Below, piece after piece: positions 46,766-55,511 of a DNA stretch of 64,000 bases. Position 1 is the stretch's first letter. Every line of letters starts with the position of its first letter. The DNA is from Curtobacterium pusillum. Lineage in GTDB: Bacteria > Actinomycetota > Actinomycetes > Actinomycetales > Microbacteriaceae. The notes beneath the pieces were generated by a model that was not told where the DNA came from, did no database searches, and saw nothing but the letters and a program-made list of their open reading frames with translations. The position numbers and the translations under genes are program-made. The stretch is taken from the NCBI GenBank assembly GCA_002025645.1, contig CP018783.1, positions 2,480,001-2,544,000 of the forward strand. The letters are read 5' to 3'.

Positions 46766-47757
46766 CCGGCCGCTTCCCCCAGGTCCGCCCCCGTCGACTC
46801 CGCGCCACCCCCGCGATGCGACGACTCGTCGCCGAGACCCGGCTCCACCCCGCCGAGCTCGTGCTGCCGATGTTCATCAGGGAGGGCGCGCGCGACGCGA
46901 TCGACATCTCGAGCATGCCCGGCGTGCAGCAGCACTCGCTCGACTCGTTCCGCCGTGCGCTGGTCGAGGCCGCGTCGGTCGGCATCGGCGGCGTGAACCT
47001 GTTCGGCGTGCCCGAACGCAAGGACGCCGTCGGCTCCGGTGCGACCGACCCCGACGGCATCCTCAACGTGGCGATCCGGATCGCGAAGGAGGAGGTCGGT
47101 GACGCGCTCGTCGTGCAGTCCGACCTGTGCCTCGACGAGTTCACGGACCACGGGCACTGCGGTGTCCTCGCGGCCGACGGATCGGTCGACAACGACGCGA
47201 CCCTGCTGCGCTACCGCGACATGGCCGTCGCGCAGGCCGAAGCGGGTGCCGAGCTCGTCTGCATGAGCGGGATGATGGACGGCCAGATCGGTGCTGCACG
47301 TGCGGCACTCGACGCTTCGGGCCACTCCGGGACCGCACTGCTCGCCTACGCGGCGAAGTACGCCTCCGCGTTCTACGGCCCGTTCCGCGAGGCCGTCGAC
47401 TCCTCGCTCGTCGGGGACCGCCGGACGTACCAGATCGACGCCGCGAACGGCCGCCAGGGGCTGCGCGAGGTCGAGCAGGACATCGAGGAGGGCGCCGACA
47501 TCGTGATGGTGAAGCCCGCGATGAGCTACCTCGACGTGCTCGCCGAGACCGCTGCGACCTCGCCCGTGCCGGTGTGGGCGTACCAGATCTCCGGCGAGTA
47601 CGCGATGATCACCGCAGCCGCGCAGAACGGCTGGATCGACCGGGACGCCGCCGCGATGGAGGCCCTCGTCGGCATCAAGCGCGCCGGTGCGGACGCGATC
47701 CTCACCTACTTCGCGGTCGACATCGCCCGCACGCTCACCCAGGAGGCCGCACGATGA
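46762..47757 (+). CDS. hemB: Delta-aminolevulinic acid dehydratase (porphobilinogen synthase)
   Basis: The 331-residue enzyme condenses two aminolevulinate molecules to porphobilinogen. The two substrate-binding lysines are Lys199 in AYAAKYAS and Lys251 in MVKPAMSY. The metal box reads [14 protein letters not shown]: of the three zinc cysteines of the classical enzyme the middle one is Asp, a mixed form that may prefer another metal. The GTG start overlaps the hemD stop, and the stop overlaps the hemL ATG. Confidence 0.97.
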   Translation: MTGRFPQVRPRRLRATPAMRRLVAETRLHPAELVLPMFIREGARDAIDISSMPGVQQHSLDSFRRALVEAASVGIGGVNLFGVPERKDAVGSGATDPDGILNVAIRIAKEEVGDALVVQSDLCLDEFTDHGHCGVLAADGSVDNDATLLRYRDMAVAQAEAGAELVCMSGMMDGQIGAARAALDASGHSGTALLAYAAKYASAFYGPFREAVDSSLVGDRRTYQIDAANGRQGLREVEQDIEEGADIVMVKPAMSYLDVLAETAATSPVPVWAYQISGEYAMITAAAQNGWIDRDAAAMEALVGIKRAGADAILTYFAVDIARTLTQEAAR

Positions 47758-49085
47758 CCACCAACGACCAGCTGTTCGGCCGCGCGAAGAACAGCATCCC
47801 CGGCGGCGTGAACTCCCCGGTGCGCGCCTACGGCTCCGTCGGCGGGACGCCCCGGTTCCTGACGTCCGCGAAGGGCGCCTACGTGACCGATGCCGAGGGT
47901 CGTGAGTACGTCGACCTCGTCGCGTCCTGGGGCCCCGCGATCCTCGGGCACGCGCACCCCGCGACGGTCGAGGCCGTGCAGCAGGCGGCGGCCCGGGGGC
48001 TGAGCTTCGGGGCGTCGACCCCGGGGGAGACCGAGCTCGCCGAACTGGTGAAGCAGCGGGTGTCGGTCGACGGCGACGGGCCGATCGAGAAGCTCCGCAT
48101 GGTGTCGACCGGCACCGAGGCGACGATGACGGCGATCCGGCTCGCCCGCGGGTACACCGGCCGCGACCTCCTCGTGAAGTTCGCCGGGCACTACCACGGG
48201 CACTCGGACTCCCTGCTCGCCGAGGCCGGTTCGGGCGTCGCCACCCTGGCGCTCCCCGGCAGTGCGGGCATCACCGCCGAGACCGCCGCGCAGACCCTCG
48301 TGCTGCCGTACAACGACCTCGATGCCGTCCGCCGCGCGTTCGACGAGCACTCCGAGCGCATCGCCGGCGTGATCGTCGAGGCCGCCGCCGCGAACATGGG
48401 CGTGCTCGCACCGGAGCGCGGGTTCAACCGGGCCCTGGCGCAGATCGTGCAGTCGCACGGTGCGCTGCTCATCGTCGACGAGGTGCTCACGGGCTTCCGT
48501 GTCGGCTCCGCCGGTTGGTGGGGGCTCGAGGCGTCCAAGGTCGTCCCCGACGGTGCCGGCTGGAAGCCCGACATCATCACGTTCGGCAAGGTCATCGGCG
48601 GCGGGATGCCCCTCGCCGCACTCGGCGGTCGTCGTGCGGTCATGGACTACCTCGCCCCGCTCGGACCCGTGTACCAGGCGGGCACCCTGTCCGGGAACCC
48701 GCTCGCCGTCGCCGCAGGCATCGCCACGCTCCGGGCCGCGACGCCGGACGTGTACCAGCACCTGGACCGGACGGCCTCGGTGATCGCGACCGCCACCAGC
48801 GAGGCACTGCGCGCCGAGGGCGTCGCCCACACCGTGCAGCACGCCGGGAACCTGTTCTCCTTCGCCTTCACCGAGACCGCGCCGCGGAACTACGACGACG
48901 TCCGGGCGCAGGACGCGTTCCGGTACGCGCCGTTCTTCCACGCGATGCTCGACGCCGGCGTCACCCTGCCGCCGAGCGTGTTCGAGGCGTGGTTCGTCAC
49001 CGCCGCCCACGACGACCGTGCCGTCGGTCGGGTGCTCGACGCGCTGCCGGCCGCGGCGAAGGCGGCCGCGAGCGCGACGCCGTAG
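47754..49085 (+). CDS. hemL: Glutamate-1-semialdehyde 2,1-aminomutase
   Basis: The 443-residue PLP enzyme makes 5-aminolevulinate, the step after HemA. It has [19 protein letters not shown] at the start, the cofactor-binding [16 protein letters not shown], and [10 protein letters not shown]. The Schiff-base Lys279 lies in [13 protein letters not shown]. The length and the N-terminal gate region match the family. It is the last gene of the haem operon and is followed by a hairpin formed by inverted repeat arms. Confidence 0.97.
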   Translation: MTTNDQLFGRAKNSIPGGVNSPVRAYGSVGGTPRFLTSAKGAYVTDAEGREYVDLVASWGPAILGHAHPATVEAVQQAAARGLSFGASTPGETELAELVKQRVSVDGDGPIEKLRMVSTGTEATMTAIRLARGYTGRDLLVKFAGHYHGHSDSLLAEAGSGVATLALPGSAGITAETAAQTLVLPYNDLDAVRRAFDEHSERIAGVIVEAAAANMGVLAPERGFNRALAQIVQSHGALLIVDEVLTGFRVGSAGWWGLEASKVVPDGAGWKPDIITFGKVIGGGMPLAALGGRRAVMDYLAPLGPVYQAGTLSGNPLAVAAGIATLRAATPDVYQHLDRTASVIATATSEALRAEGVAHTVQHAGNLFSFAFTETAPRNYDDVRAQDAFRYAPFFHAMLDAGVTLPPSVFEAWFVTAAHDDRAVGRVLDALPAAAKAAASATP

Positions 49086-49101
49086 ACCCGACCGTCCCCG
49101 C

Positions 49102-49141
49102 GACGGGAGGCACGTGCCGGACCCGGCCCGTGCCTCCCGTC
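49102..49141 (+). terminator. Hairpin terminator of the haem operon
   Basis: GACGGGAGGCACG (49102-49114) pairs perfectly with CGTGCCTCCCGTC (49129-49141). The 14-base loop can itself pair (GCCGG with CCGGC). The arms contain CGTGCCTCC, a variant of the dispersed repeat with CCCG in place of CAGG. It begins 17 bases after the hemL stop. Confidence 0.75.
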
Positions 49142-49159
49142 CGCTGGTTGGATGGCGAC

Positions 49160-49633
49160 ATGCAACTCGCTGAAGCGCTCATCGAACGCGCGGACCTGCA
49201 GAAGCGCATCGAGCAGCTCCGATCGCGGATCGCCGCCAACGCCCGTTACCAGGAGGGCGAGGAGCCCGACGAGGACGCCGCCGCCCTGCTCGCCGAGGCC
49301 GAGCAAGCGGTCGACGCGCTCGAGGTGCTGCTCGCGCGCATCAACGCGACCAACGCGTCCACCGTGCTGGCCTCCGGGGACACCGTCACCGCGCTGCTCG
49401 CCCGCCGGGACGCCCTGCGGCTCCGGCACTCGCTCGTGACCGGTGCCGCCGACGCGACCGCGGGCGGGGGTGGCGGCTACCGGCAGCTCCGCAGCGAGCT
49501 CCGGACGTTCGCGGCTCTGCCGACCGCGGAACTGCGCAGTCGTGCGGACCTCCTGGCGAAGGAACTGCGCGAGCTCGACGCGACCATCCAGCGCAGCAAC
49601 TGGGAGGTGGCGCTCCTGGAGCCGACCGGCTGA
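49160..49633 (+). CDS. DIP1984 family (septicolysin-like) protein
   Basis: The 157-residue protein is almost entirely helical. It begins MQLAEALIERADLQKRIEQLRSR, continues with INATNASTVLASGDTVTALLARRD and ends TIQRSNWEVALLE, which is the pattern of the DIP1984 family once called septicolysin. Two antiparallel coiled-coil helices with a central hairpin are expected. The function is unknown. TTGGAT six bases before the ATG may be its -10 box. Confidence 0.88.
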   Translation: MQLAEALIERADLQKRIEQLRSRIAANARYQEGEEPDEDAAALLAEAEQAVDALEVLLARINATNASTVLASGDTVTALLARRDALRLRHSLVTGAADATAGGGGGYRQLRSELRTFAALPTAELRSRADLLAKELRELDATIQRSNWEVALLEPTG

Positions 49634-49870
49634 ACGAACGGGGCGGTGCGTCGGTAGGCGGACCGGGGCGGGTACGGACCCGACGGACCGGCGGGCAATC
49701 CGGTCCTCATGTGGCGCAGTGGGCAGCGCCGTGGCGCGAGCCGGCACAACGCAGCCCAGCACCGCGCACCGGCGACGGTGCACGCAGCACCACGCACAAC
49801 CGCGTACCGACCGGACCACCGAGGGTGGGACAGGGGACACCACCGCCCCGTGAGTCGGTCGCGCGCTCTG

Positions 49871-50659
49871 CTAGGAGGAGCGCCGTGCGGCCCAGCGACC
49901 CTCGGCACGCAGGATCGCGAGGGGGAAGTCGAACGCGTGCGAGACCGCGGACGACGTGATGACCTCGTCGGAGGTGCCCTGCGCGACCGACGCCCCGTCG
50001 CGCAGGAGCATCGCGTGCGACGTCGAGGCCGGCAGGTCCTCCAGGTGGTGGGTGACCATCACGCTGCCGAGCTCCGGGTGCCGGTGCCGGAGCGCGTCGA
50101 CCGTCTCGAGCAGGTGCTCCCGGGCGGCGACGTCGAGACCGGTGGCGGGTTCGTCGAGCAGGAGCAGCTGCGGCTCGGACATCAGCGCACGGGCGATGAG
50201 TGCCCGACCCCGCTCACCCTGGGAGAGCACGGGCCAGCGGGCATCGCGCCGGGCGGTCAGCCCGACGTCGGCGATGTGCCGCTCGGCCGTGGCCACCTGG
50301 GCGTCCGTCGGGGTCCACCGCATCATGAGGTCGGTCGTCCCGGTGAGCCCGGTCAGCACCGTCTCGAGCACCGTGAGCGGCGAGAGCATCCGGTGCCGCG
50401 GATCGACGTGCCCGATGTGCTCGCGGAGCTCCCGGACGTCCACCCGCCCGAGCCGGCGCCCGAGCAGCTCGACGGAACCCGCCGTCGGGTGGCTGTTCGC
50501 ACCGAGGACCGCGAGCAGGGTCGACTTCCCGGCGCCGTTCGGCCCGAGGAGCGCCCAGTGCTCGCCGCGCCGGACGGTCAGGTCGATGTCGTGCAGGAGG
50601 TCGCGGCCGGACCGGGTCACGCGGACCCCGGTCGCCTGGATCAGGACGTCGTCGGTCAC
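49871..50659 (-). CDS. ABC transporter-type ATP-binding protein (molybdate/ModF-like)
   Basis: The 262-residue ATPase has Walker A GPNGAGKST, the signature LSQGERGRALIARAL (a relaxed form of LSGGQ), Walker B LLLLDEPATGLD and the switch His in VMVTHHLEDLP. It carries a WALLGPNG opening as in YlmA/ModF-like proteins. No membrane partner is encoded nearby, so it may be an orphan ATPase with a regulatory or translation-linked role. AGGATGG precedes the GTG start. It follows the GntR gene on the same strand. Confidence 0.9.
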   Translation of the reverse strand: MTDDVLIQATGVRVTRSGRDLLHDIDLTVRRGEHWALLGPNGAGKSTLLAVLGANSHPTAGSVELLGRRLGRVDVRELREHIGHVDPRHRMLSPLTVLETVLTGLTGTTDLMMRWTPTDAQVATAERHIADVGLTARRDARWPVLSQGERGRALIARALMSEPQLLLLDEPATGLDVAAREHLLETVDALRHRHPELGSVMVTHHLEDLPASTSHAMLLRDGASVAQGTSDEVITSSAVSHAFDFPLAILRAEGRWAARRSS

Positions 50660-50684
50660 GGGTCCATCCTGCCGCAGGAGCCGA

Positions 50685-51359
50685 TCAGCTCCGGGCATCC
50701 GATGCGCGGACGGTGGCGAGGTGCTCGGCCATGCCCCGCCCGAGCCCGCGGATGATCGCCGCACCGGCCTCGCCGTCGCGTCCCTTCGCCGCGGCCCGCA
50801 GACCGTCGAGGACCTGCGCGACGTCCCAGTAGACGAACTCCGGCTCGCCGATCCGGAGGAACTGCGCGCGGTTGATCAGCGGCTCCGTGGTCTTCAGGAG
50901 CAGCTCGTTGTCCGATCGCTCCACCAGGAACACGACGGTCCGCTCGACGTCGTCGTTGATCGCACGGTCCTCCGCGGCGGCGTGTGCGCGCATGTCGTCG
51001 AGGATCCGACCGAAGGCCGTGACGTCGTCGTCGGTGAACCGGGGCATGGACCACCGAGCAGCGAGCTCGCCGATGCCGAAGAGCACCTGGTACGCGTCGT
51101 CGTACTCCTTCCGCGTCGGGGTGGCGACGCGCGTGTACCGGTTCGCCTCCATCTCGACCATGCCGTAGTCGACGAGCTTCGCGATCGCCTCGCGGATCGG
51201 GGTGCGACTGACTCCGAGCCACTGCACGAGCTCGTCGTCGTTGAGTCGTTCGCCGGCTTGGAGGGTGCCGTCCTGGATCGCCGTCAGCATCTTCTCGAGC
51301 ACCACGTCCCGCAGGAGCTTCCGCGGCGAGTTCTCGACGGTCGACTTGGGCACCGGCAT
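50685..51359 (-). CDS. GntR family transcriptional regulator, FadR/FCD type
   Basis: The 224-residue protein has an N-terminal winged helix (about 15-75; MLTAIQDGTLQAGERLNDDELVQWLGVSRTPIREAIAKLVDYGMVEM) and a helical ligand domain of the FCD type (about 90-215). The R-T-P-x-R-E-A motif is the GntR recognition-helix hallmark. The upstream gap at 51360-51448 is AT-rich and includes a TTGACA hexamer on the minus strand. It may control the adjacent ABC ATPase or the reductase upstream. Confidence 0.92.
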   Translation of the reverse strand: MPVPKSTVENSPRKLLRDVVLEKMLTAIQDGTLQAGERLNDDELVQWLGVSRTPIREAIAKLVDYGMVEMEANRYTRVATPTRKEYDDAYQVLFGIGELAARWSMPRFTDDDVTAFGRILDDMRAHAAAEDRAINDDVERTVVFLVERSDNELLLKTTEPLINRAQFLRIGEPEFVYWDVAQVLDGLRAAAKGRDGEAGAAIIRGLGRGMAEHLATVRASDARS

Positions 51360-51448
51360 GCCGGACTCCTCACAGGGTCAGGTGTTCTGTACTCCAATCC
51401 TAACGTGTCAATATGCAAACGCTTGTGAAATCTCAGTATGATGGCATG
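51360..51448 (-). promoter_or_regulatory. AT-rich promoter region of the GntR gene
   Basis: The gap between the reductase stop and the GntR start has the lowest GC of its neighbourhood. On the minus strand it holds TTGACA (plus-strand TGTCAA near 51405), a good -35 hexamer. No matching -10 at standard spacing was assigned with confidence. GCGTTTGC and similar partial palindromes could be GntR operators. Confidence 0.4.
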
Positions 51449-52426
51449 TCAGCCGCGGATGCGGACGATCGTCCGCCCGTGCACCCGCCCCGCCACGACC
51501 TCCGGCCCGACCTGCACCGCTTCCTCGAGTGACGCGGTCCGCACCACTCCCGCCAGGACCGATGGGTCGAGGTCGGTCGCCAGGCGCTCCCACGCCTGCT
51601 TGCGGAGCGGCAGCGGTGCGTCGACCGAGTTGATGCCCAGCAGCGACACCGCCCGCAGGATGAACGGCATCACCGTCGTGGGCAGTGCGGAGTCCTGCGC
51701 GAGGCCGCACGCCGTGACGGCGCCGCCCCACCGGGTGGCCGCGATGACGTTGGCCAGGGTGGCGCCACCGACACTGTCGACGGCGCCCGCCCAGGCCGCA
51801 CGCTGCAGGGGCTTGCCGGGTTCGGACAGCGTGGCGCGGTCGACGACGGCCGTCGCACCCAGGGCACGGAGCGAGTCCTCGTTGGCGAGTCGTCCCGTCG
51901 ACGCGGTGACCTCGTACCCGCGGGCGGCGAGCACGGCGGTCGCGACGGTGCCGACACCACCGGACGCTCCCGTGACGAGCACCGGACCGTCCCCGGGGGA
52001 GACGAACCGCTCGAGCGCGAGCACGCTGAGCATCGCTGTGAACCCCGCCGTGCCGATCGCGGCGGCGAACGAGTCGTCGAGTCGCTCGGGCAGCACGACG
52101 AGCGAACCGGACGGCACCACGGCGTGCTCCGCCCACCCGCCGTGGCGGGTCTCGCCCAGCCCGGCGCCGTTCAGCACGACACGGTCGCCGATCGCGATGT
52201 CGTGGACACCGGGACCGAGGGCCGACACCCGGCCGACGACGTCGATCCCCGGGACGAGCGGGTCGACCCGCGCCACACCCGGGTTCCGGGCGAGCGCCAG
52301 GCCGTCCTTGTAGTTGACGCTCGAGTACGTGACGTCGACGAGGGCCTCGCCCTCGGCCGGGTCGGCGAGGTCGACCTCGGTGACGGCGGGCGGGGCGGAA
52401 CTGGAGACGAGGACTGCGCGGGTCAC
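51449..52426 (-). CDS. YhdH/YhfP (AcuI) family quinone/acryloyl-CoA-type oxidoreductase
   Basis: The 325-residue zinc-free medium-chain dehydrogenase shows SSVNYKDGLAL and PGIDVVGRV near the start and the nucleotide-binding GPVLVTGASGGVGTVATAVLAARGYEV. It ends with MPFILRAVSLLGINSVDAPLPLR, the motif that separates the YhdH/AcuI group from other quinone reductases. AcuI reduces acryloyl-CoA with NADPH, but actinobacterial members may act on other enoyl or quinone substrates. It stands alone between pfkA and the GntR gene. Confidence 0.92.
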   Translation of the reverse strand: MTRAVLVSSSAPPAVTEVDLADPAEGEALVDVTYSSVNYKDGLALARNPGVARVDPLVPGIDVVGRVSALGPGVHDIAIGDRVVLNGAGLGETRHGGWAEHAVVPSGSLVVLPERLDDSFAAAIGTAGFTAMLSVLALERFVSPGDGPVLVTGASGGVGTVATAVLAARGYEVTASTGRLANEDSLRALGATAVVDRATLSEPGKPLQRAAWAGAVDSVGGATLANVIAATRWGGAVTACGLAQDSALPTTVMPFILRAVSLLGINSVDAPLPLRKQAWERLATDLDPSVLAGVVRTASLEEAVQVGPEVVAGRVHGRTIVRIRG

Positions 52427-52460
52427 GTGACGGACGCTACCCCGCGCCTCCCGGCCGCGC

Positions 52461-53489
52461 TTACCCGAACATGATGGCGGCTTCGTCGTACCGGGCCTGC
52501 GGCACGGTCTTCAGCTCGCCGAGCGCCTCGTCGAACGAGACGTGCACGATGTCCGTGCCCTTCAACGCGACCATCCGGCCCCACCGCTCCTCGACGACGG
52601 CGTCGATGGCAGCGAGCCCGAGGCGGGTGGACAGGACGCGGTCGTAGGCCGTCGGCGTCCCGCCGCGCTGGATGTGGCCCAGCGTGGTGGCGCGGGTCTC
52701 GATGCCGGTCATCTCCTCGATGAGCGGCGCGAGGCGCTCGCCGATCCCGCCGAGGCGCGGACGACCGAAGGCGTCGAGGCCGCGCTCGGTGTGCGCGTTG
52801 TCCTCGTGGTCGGGGACGAAGCCCTCGGCGACGACGACCAGGGGCGCACGGCCGCGGTCGTACGCGGCACGCACCCACTGCGCGATCTGCTCCATGCTCG
52901 TCTTCTGCTCCGGGATCAGGATGGCGTGCGCACCCGAGGCCATCCCGGAGTGCAGGGCGATCCAGCCCACGTGGCGGCCCATGACCTCGGCCACCATGCA
53001 GCGCGAGTGCGACTCGCCCGTCGTGCGGAGGCGGTCCATGGCCTCGGTCGCGATGGCGACGGCGGTGTCGAAGCCGAACGTGTAGTCGGTCGCGCCGAGG
53101 TCGTTGTCGACCGTCTTCGGGACGCCCACGATCTTCAGGCCGGCGTCCGTCAGGCGCTTCGCAGCGGCCAGGGTGCCCTCGCCGCCGATCGCGACGATGG
53201 CGTCGATGCCGTGCCGCTCCAGCGTCTTCTCGATGTTCTCCACGCCGCCGTTCGGACCCTCGAACGGGTTCGTCCGGCTCGTGCCGAGGATCGTGCCGCC
53301 CTGCTTCGCGATGCCCTGGATGTCCTTGCGACCGAGCGGGACGATGTCGCCGTCGACGACGCCACGCCAACCGTCACGGAACCCCACGAAGTCGTGTCCG
53401 TAGATCGCGATGCCCTTGAGGACGATCGCGCGGATGACCGCGTTCAGGCCGGGGCAGTCGCCTCCGGAGGTGAGGATGCCGATGCGCAT
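52461..53489 (-). CDS. pfkA: ATP-dependent 6-phosphofructokinase, group III type
   Basis: The 342-residue kinase phosphorylates fructose-6-phosphate. It has LTSGGDCPGLNAVIRA at the start, GGEGTL at 102-107, PKTVDNDL at 124-131 and the substrate motif EVMGRHVGWIALHSG. The residues equivalent to E. coli 104 and 124 are Gly105 and Lys125, the combination found in actinobacterial ATP-using group III enzymes; Asp at the first position would indicate pyrophosphate. The effector-binding Arg residues of the allosteric E. coli enzyme are not conserved in an obvious way. Confidence 0.96.
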   Translation of the reverse strand: MRIGILTSGGDCPGLNAVIRAIVLKGIAIYGHDFVGFRDGWRGVVDGDIVPLGRKDIQGIAKQGGTILGTSRTNPFEGPNGGVENIEKTLERHGIDAIVAIGGEGTLAAAKRLTDAGLKIVGVPKTVDNDLGATDYTFGFDTAVAIATEAMDRLRTTGESHSRCMVAEVMGRHVGWIALHSGMASGAHAILIPEQKTSMEQIAQWVRAAYDRGRAPLVVVAEGFVPDHEDNAHTERGLDAFGRPRLGGIGERLAPLIEEMTGIETRATTLGHIQRGGTPTAYDRVLSTRLGLAAIDAVVEERWGRMVALKGTDIVHVSFDEALGELKTVPQARYDEAAIMFG

Positions 53490-53550
53490 GGGAACTCCGT
53501 CGTCGGGTGGTGGGGGACTGCCCCCATCATGACTGACGGTGGTTCCGCAT

Positions 53551-53556
53551 TACCAT
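53551..53556 (+). promoter_or_regulatory. Predicted -10 box of the glycosylase gene
   Basis: TACCAT ends 6 bases before the GTG at 53563, which helps to choose that start over the GTG at 53539. Confidence 0.45.
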
Positions 53557-53562
53557 CCCCGT

Positions 53563-54528
53563 GTGTCCCTGCATGCTGCCGCCGCGTCTTCCGTCGACGC
53601 GTCCGGCAGCGCGGCCCGCGTGGACACGCTGTACCGGCCTGGAGGCGCGGTGGACGTCCGCGCGACGCTCCGGCCCCTGCAGCGCGGCTCCGGTGACCCC
53701 GCCTTCCGCGTGGTCGGCGCCGACACGTGGCTCGCGCTCCGGACACCGGCCGGGCCGGCGTCGGTGCTCGTCCGCCGTGCGGGGTCGTCCTCGATCGCGG
53801 TGTCCGCCTGGGGACCGGGGGCCCCGTGGGCGGTGGAGCATGCGCCGGATCTGCTCGGTCGCGGGGACGACTGGTCCTCGCTGGACGTCTCGGGGCACCC
53901 GTTCCTCGCCGACGCCCGGCACCGGCAGCCCGGACTCCGGCTGCTCCGCACGAACACCGTCGTCGCGATGCTCGTGCCGGCGATCATGGAGCAGAAGGTG
54001 ACCTCCCGGCAGGCCTGGCGCGCCTGGCGGTACCTGCTCCGGCGGTACGGCACGCCCGCTCCAGGACCGGTTCCGTCGGACATGTTCGTCCCGCCGGACG
54101 CTGCGACCTGGTCCAGGATCCCGAGCTGGGAGTGGCACCGGGCCGGCATCGAGCCCGGACGCTCCGCCACCGTGATGCGGGCGATGCGGGTCGCACCCGC
54201 ACTCGAGCGGACGCTGACGCTGGGGCGCGGCGGGGCCGTCGTGTCCGAGCGGCTGCAGTCGGTGCCGGGCATCGGGAAGTGGACGGCTGCCGAGACGGCA
54301 CAGCGGGCGCACGGCGACCCGGACTCCCCGAGCGTGGGGGACTTCCACGTGCCGGCGCTCGTCGGGTGGGCGCTCACTGGGGGACCGGTGGACGACGACG
54401 GGATGCTCGAGCTCCTCGAGCCCTGGCGCGGGCACCGCGAGCGGGTCGTGCGGCTGATCGGGGGCTCGGGTTTCCGGAAGCCGGCGTTCGGGCCCCGGAT
54501 CACGATCCAGGACCACCGGTTCCACTAG
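53563..54528 (+). CDS. DNA-3-methyladenine glycosylase, AlkA-like HhH-GPD protein
   Basis: The 321-residue protein contains the helix-hairpin-helix LQSVPGIGKWTAAETAQ and the catalytic Asp260 in SVGDFHVPALV. It also has the upstream helix TNTVVAMLVPAIMEQKVTSRQAWRAW that frames the base pocket. Such enzymes cut alkylated bases from DNA. The N-terminal AlkA_N-like part is present but divergent, and near its start a 17-bp repeat copy is read as YRPGGAVDVR. The gene is followed by a long hairpin in the convergent gap. Confidence 0.92.
   Translation: MSLHAAAASSVDASGSAARVDTLYRPGGAVDVRATLRPLQRGSGDPAFRVVGADTWLALRTPAGPASVLVRRAGSSSIAVSAWGPGAPWAVEHAPDLLGRGDDWSSLDVSGHPFLADARHRQPGLRLLRTNTVVAMLVPAIMEQKVTSRQAWRAWRYLLRRYGTPAPGPVPSDMFVPPDAATWSRIPSWEWHRAGIEPGRSATVMRAMRVAPALERTLTLGRGGAVVSERLQSVPGIGKWTAAETAQRAHGDPDSPSVGDFHVPALVGWALTGGPVDDDGMLELLEPWRGHRERVVRLIGGSGFRKPAFGPRITIQDHRFH
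53634..53650 (-). repeat. Dispersed 17-bp repeat, exact copy inside the glycosylase gene
   Basis: CCGGCCTGGAGGCGCGG is in frame and read as RPGGA near residue 25 of the glycosylase, matching the peptide made by the copy in the NUDIX gene. Confidence 0.85.
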
Positions 54529-54554
54529 CGCGTCGCTGCTCGCGGTTTCGTGCG

Positions 54555-54614
54555 GCACAACCAAAGTCGGTCCGAACCGAGGATCGGCGTGGTTCGGATC
54601 GACTTTGGTTGTGC
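54555..54614. terminator. 24-bp hairpin between convergent genes
   Basis: Positions 54555-54578 pair with 54591-54614 over 24 positions with one G-U, around a 12-base loop. The arms include CACAACCAAAGTCGG and are poorer in GC than nearby genes. The element lies between the ends of the glycosylase (+) and epimerase (-) genes and probably stops transcription from both sides. Confidence 0.7.
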
Positions 54615-54634
54615 GTGAGCGCGCCGCACCGCGG

Positions 54635-55486
54635 TCAGGGGTGGCGGGTGCCCTCGCCGCGGATCACGGCGCGGTAGCCCTCGCGGAACGACGGGAAGCG
54701 CGGGGCCCAGCCCGCCGAGCGGAGCAGCGCGTTCGACAGGCGCTTGTCACCCGCTCCCTGCCGTCCGGCGGCCTCGGCACGAGGGGGCTCCGGGACGCCG
54801 AGCTCGGCGGCGAGGAACGTGTACACGTCGTCGAGCCGCGCGGGTTCGTCGTCAGTGACGAGGTACGTCGGTGCGGGGTCGTCCAGCGTCGCGAGGTGCA
54901 CCAGCGCGGCGGCGGCGTCGTCGCGGTGGATCCGGTTCGTGTGCGGCGACGAGCCCGCGACCGGGCCGAGCCGAGCCGTGCCGCCCCGGATCTGCTCGAT
55001 GAGCCGTTCCCGCCCGGGCCCGTACACGCCCGACAGTCGAGCGAGCACGGCGTCCGGGACGCGAGAACGGAGCAGCGTCTCGGCCTCGAGCAGCACACCA
55101 GCGGTCGGGGTGGCTGCGGCGGCCGGCGTCGCCTCGGTGACGGTGCTGCCGTCGTCCACGTCGTACACGGCGGTGGAGGACACCACGATCACCCGCGGAG
55201 CGGACCCCGACGCGTCGATGCCGTCCAGGACGTTCCGCAGCCCGTCGACGTAGGTCGCGCGGTACTCGTCGACGTCGCGGCTCCCCGCCGCCAGGGCGAC
55301 GACGACGACGTCCGTGCCGGGGGCGATCGGTGCGACCTCGTGCCGGAGGTCCACCGACCGGCCGACCAGCGGAGCGGGGACGAGGTCGCCCCGGCGCCGG
55401 AGCCCGACCACGTGGTGCCCCTTCGCGGCGAAGCGGAGGCCGGTCTCGATCCCGAGGTCGCCGCAGCCGGCGATGACGATGTCCAC
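54635..55486 (-). CDS. NAD-dependent epimerase/dehydratase family protein
   Basis: The 283-residue protein starts VDIVIAGCGDLGIETGLRF, an atypical Rossmann loop with GCGDLG, and continues with VVVSSTAVYDVDDG and LRSRVPDAVLARLSGVYGPGRERLI, typical of extended SDRs of the YeeZ type. The Y-x-x-x-K motif is absent. Relatives are nucleotide-sugar-like epimerases of unknown substrate. A CATGAT box stands 6 bases before the GTG start. Confidence 0.85.
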   Translation of the reverse strand: MDIVIAGCGDLGIETGLRFAAKGHHVVGLRRRGDLVPAPLVGRSVDLRHEVAPIAPGTDVVVVALAAGSRDVDEYRATYVDGLRNVLDGIDASGSAPRVIVVSSTAVYDVDDGSTVTEATPAAAATPTAGVLLEAETLLRSRVPDAVLARLSGVYGPGRERLIEQIRGGTARLGPVAGSSPHTNRIHRDDAAAALVHLATLDDPAPTYLVTDDEPARLDDVYTFLAAELGVPEPPRAEAAGRQGAGDKRLSNALLRSAGWAPRFPSFREGYRAVIRGEGTRHP

Positions 55487-55511
55487 CGCCCCATCATGGG
55501 CCAGCGGTGCC

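Noticed and set aside
49634..49870. Short reading frames in the gap before the ABC ATPase gene end
   Set aside because: Two overlapping Arg/Pro/Ala-rich frames are open, but neither has a ribosome site or a recognisable pattern. I see no gene in this 237-base gap.
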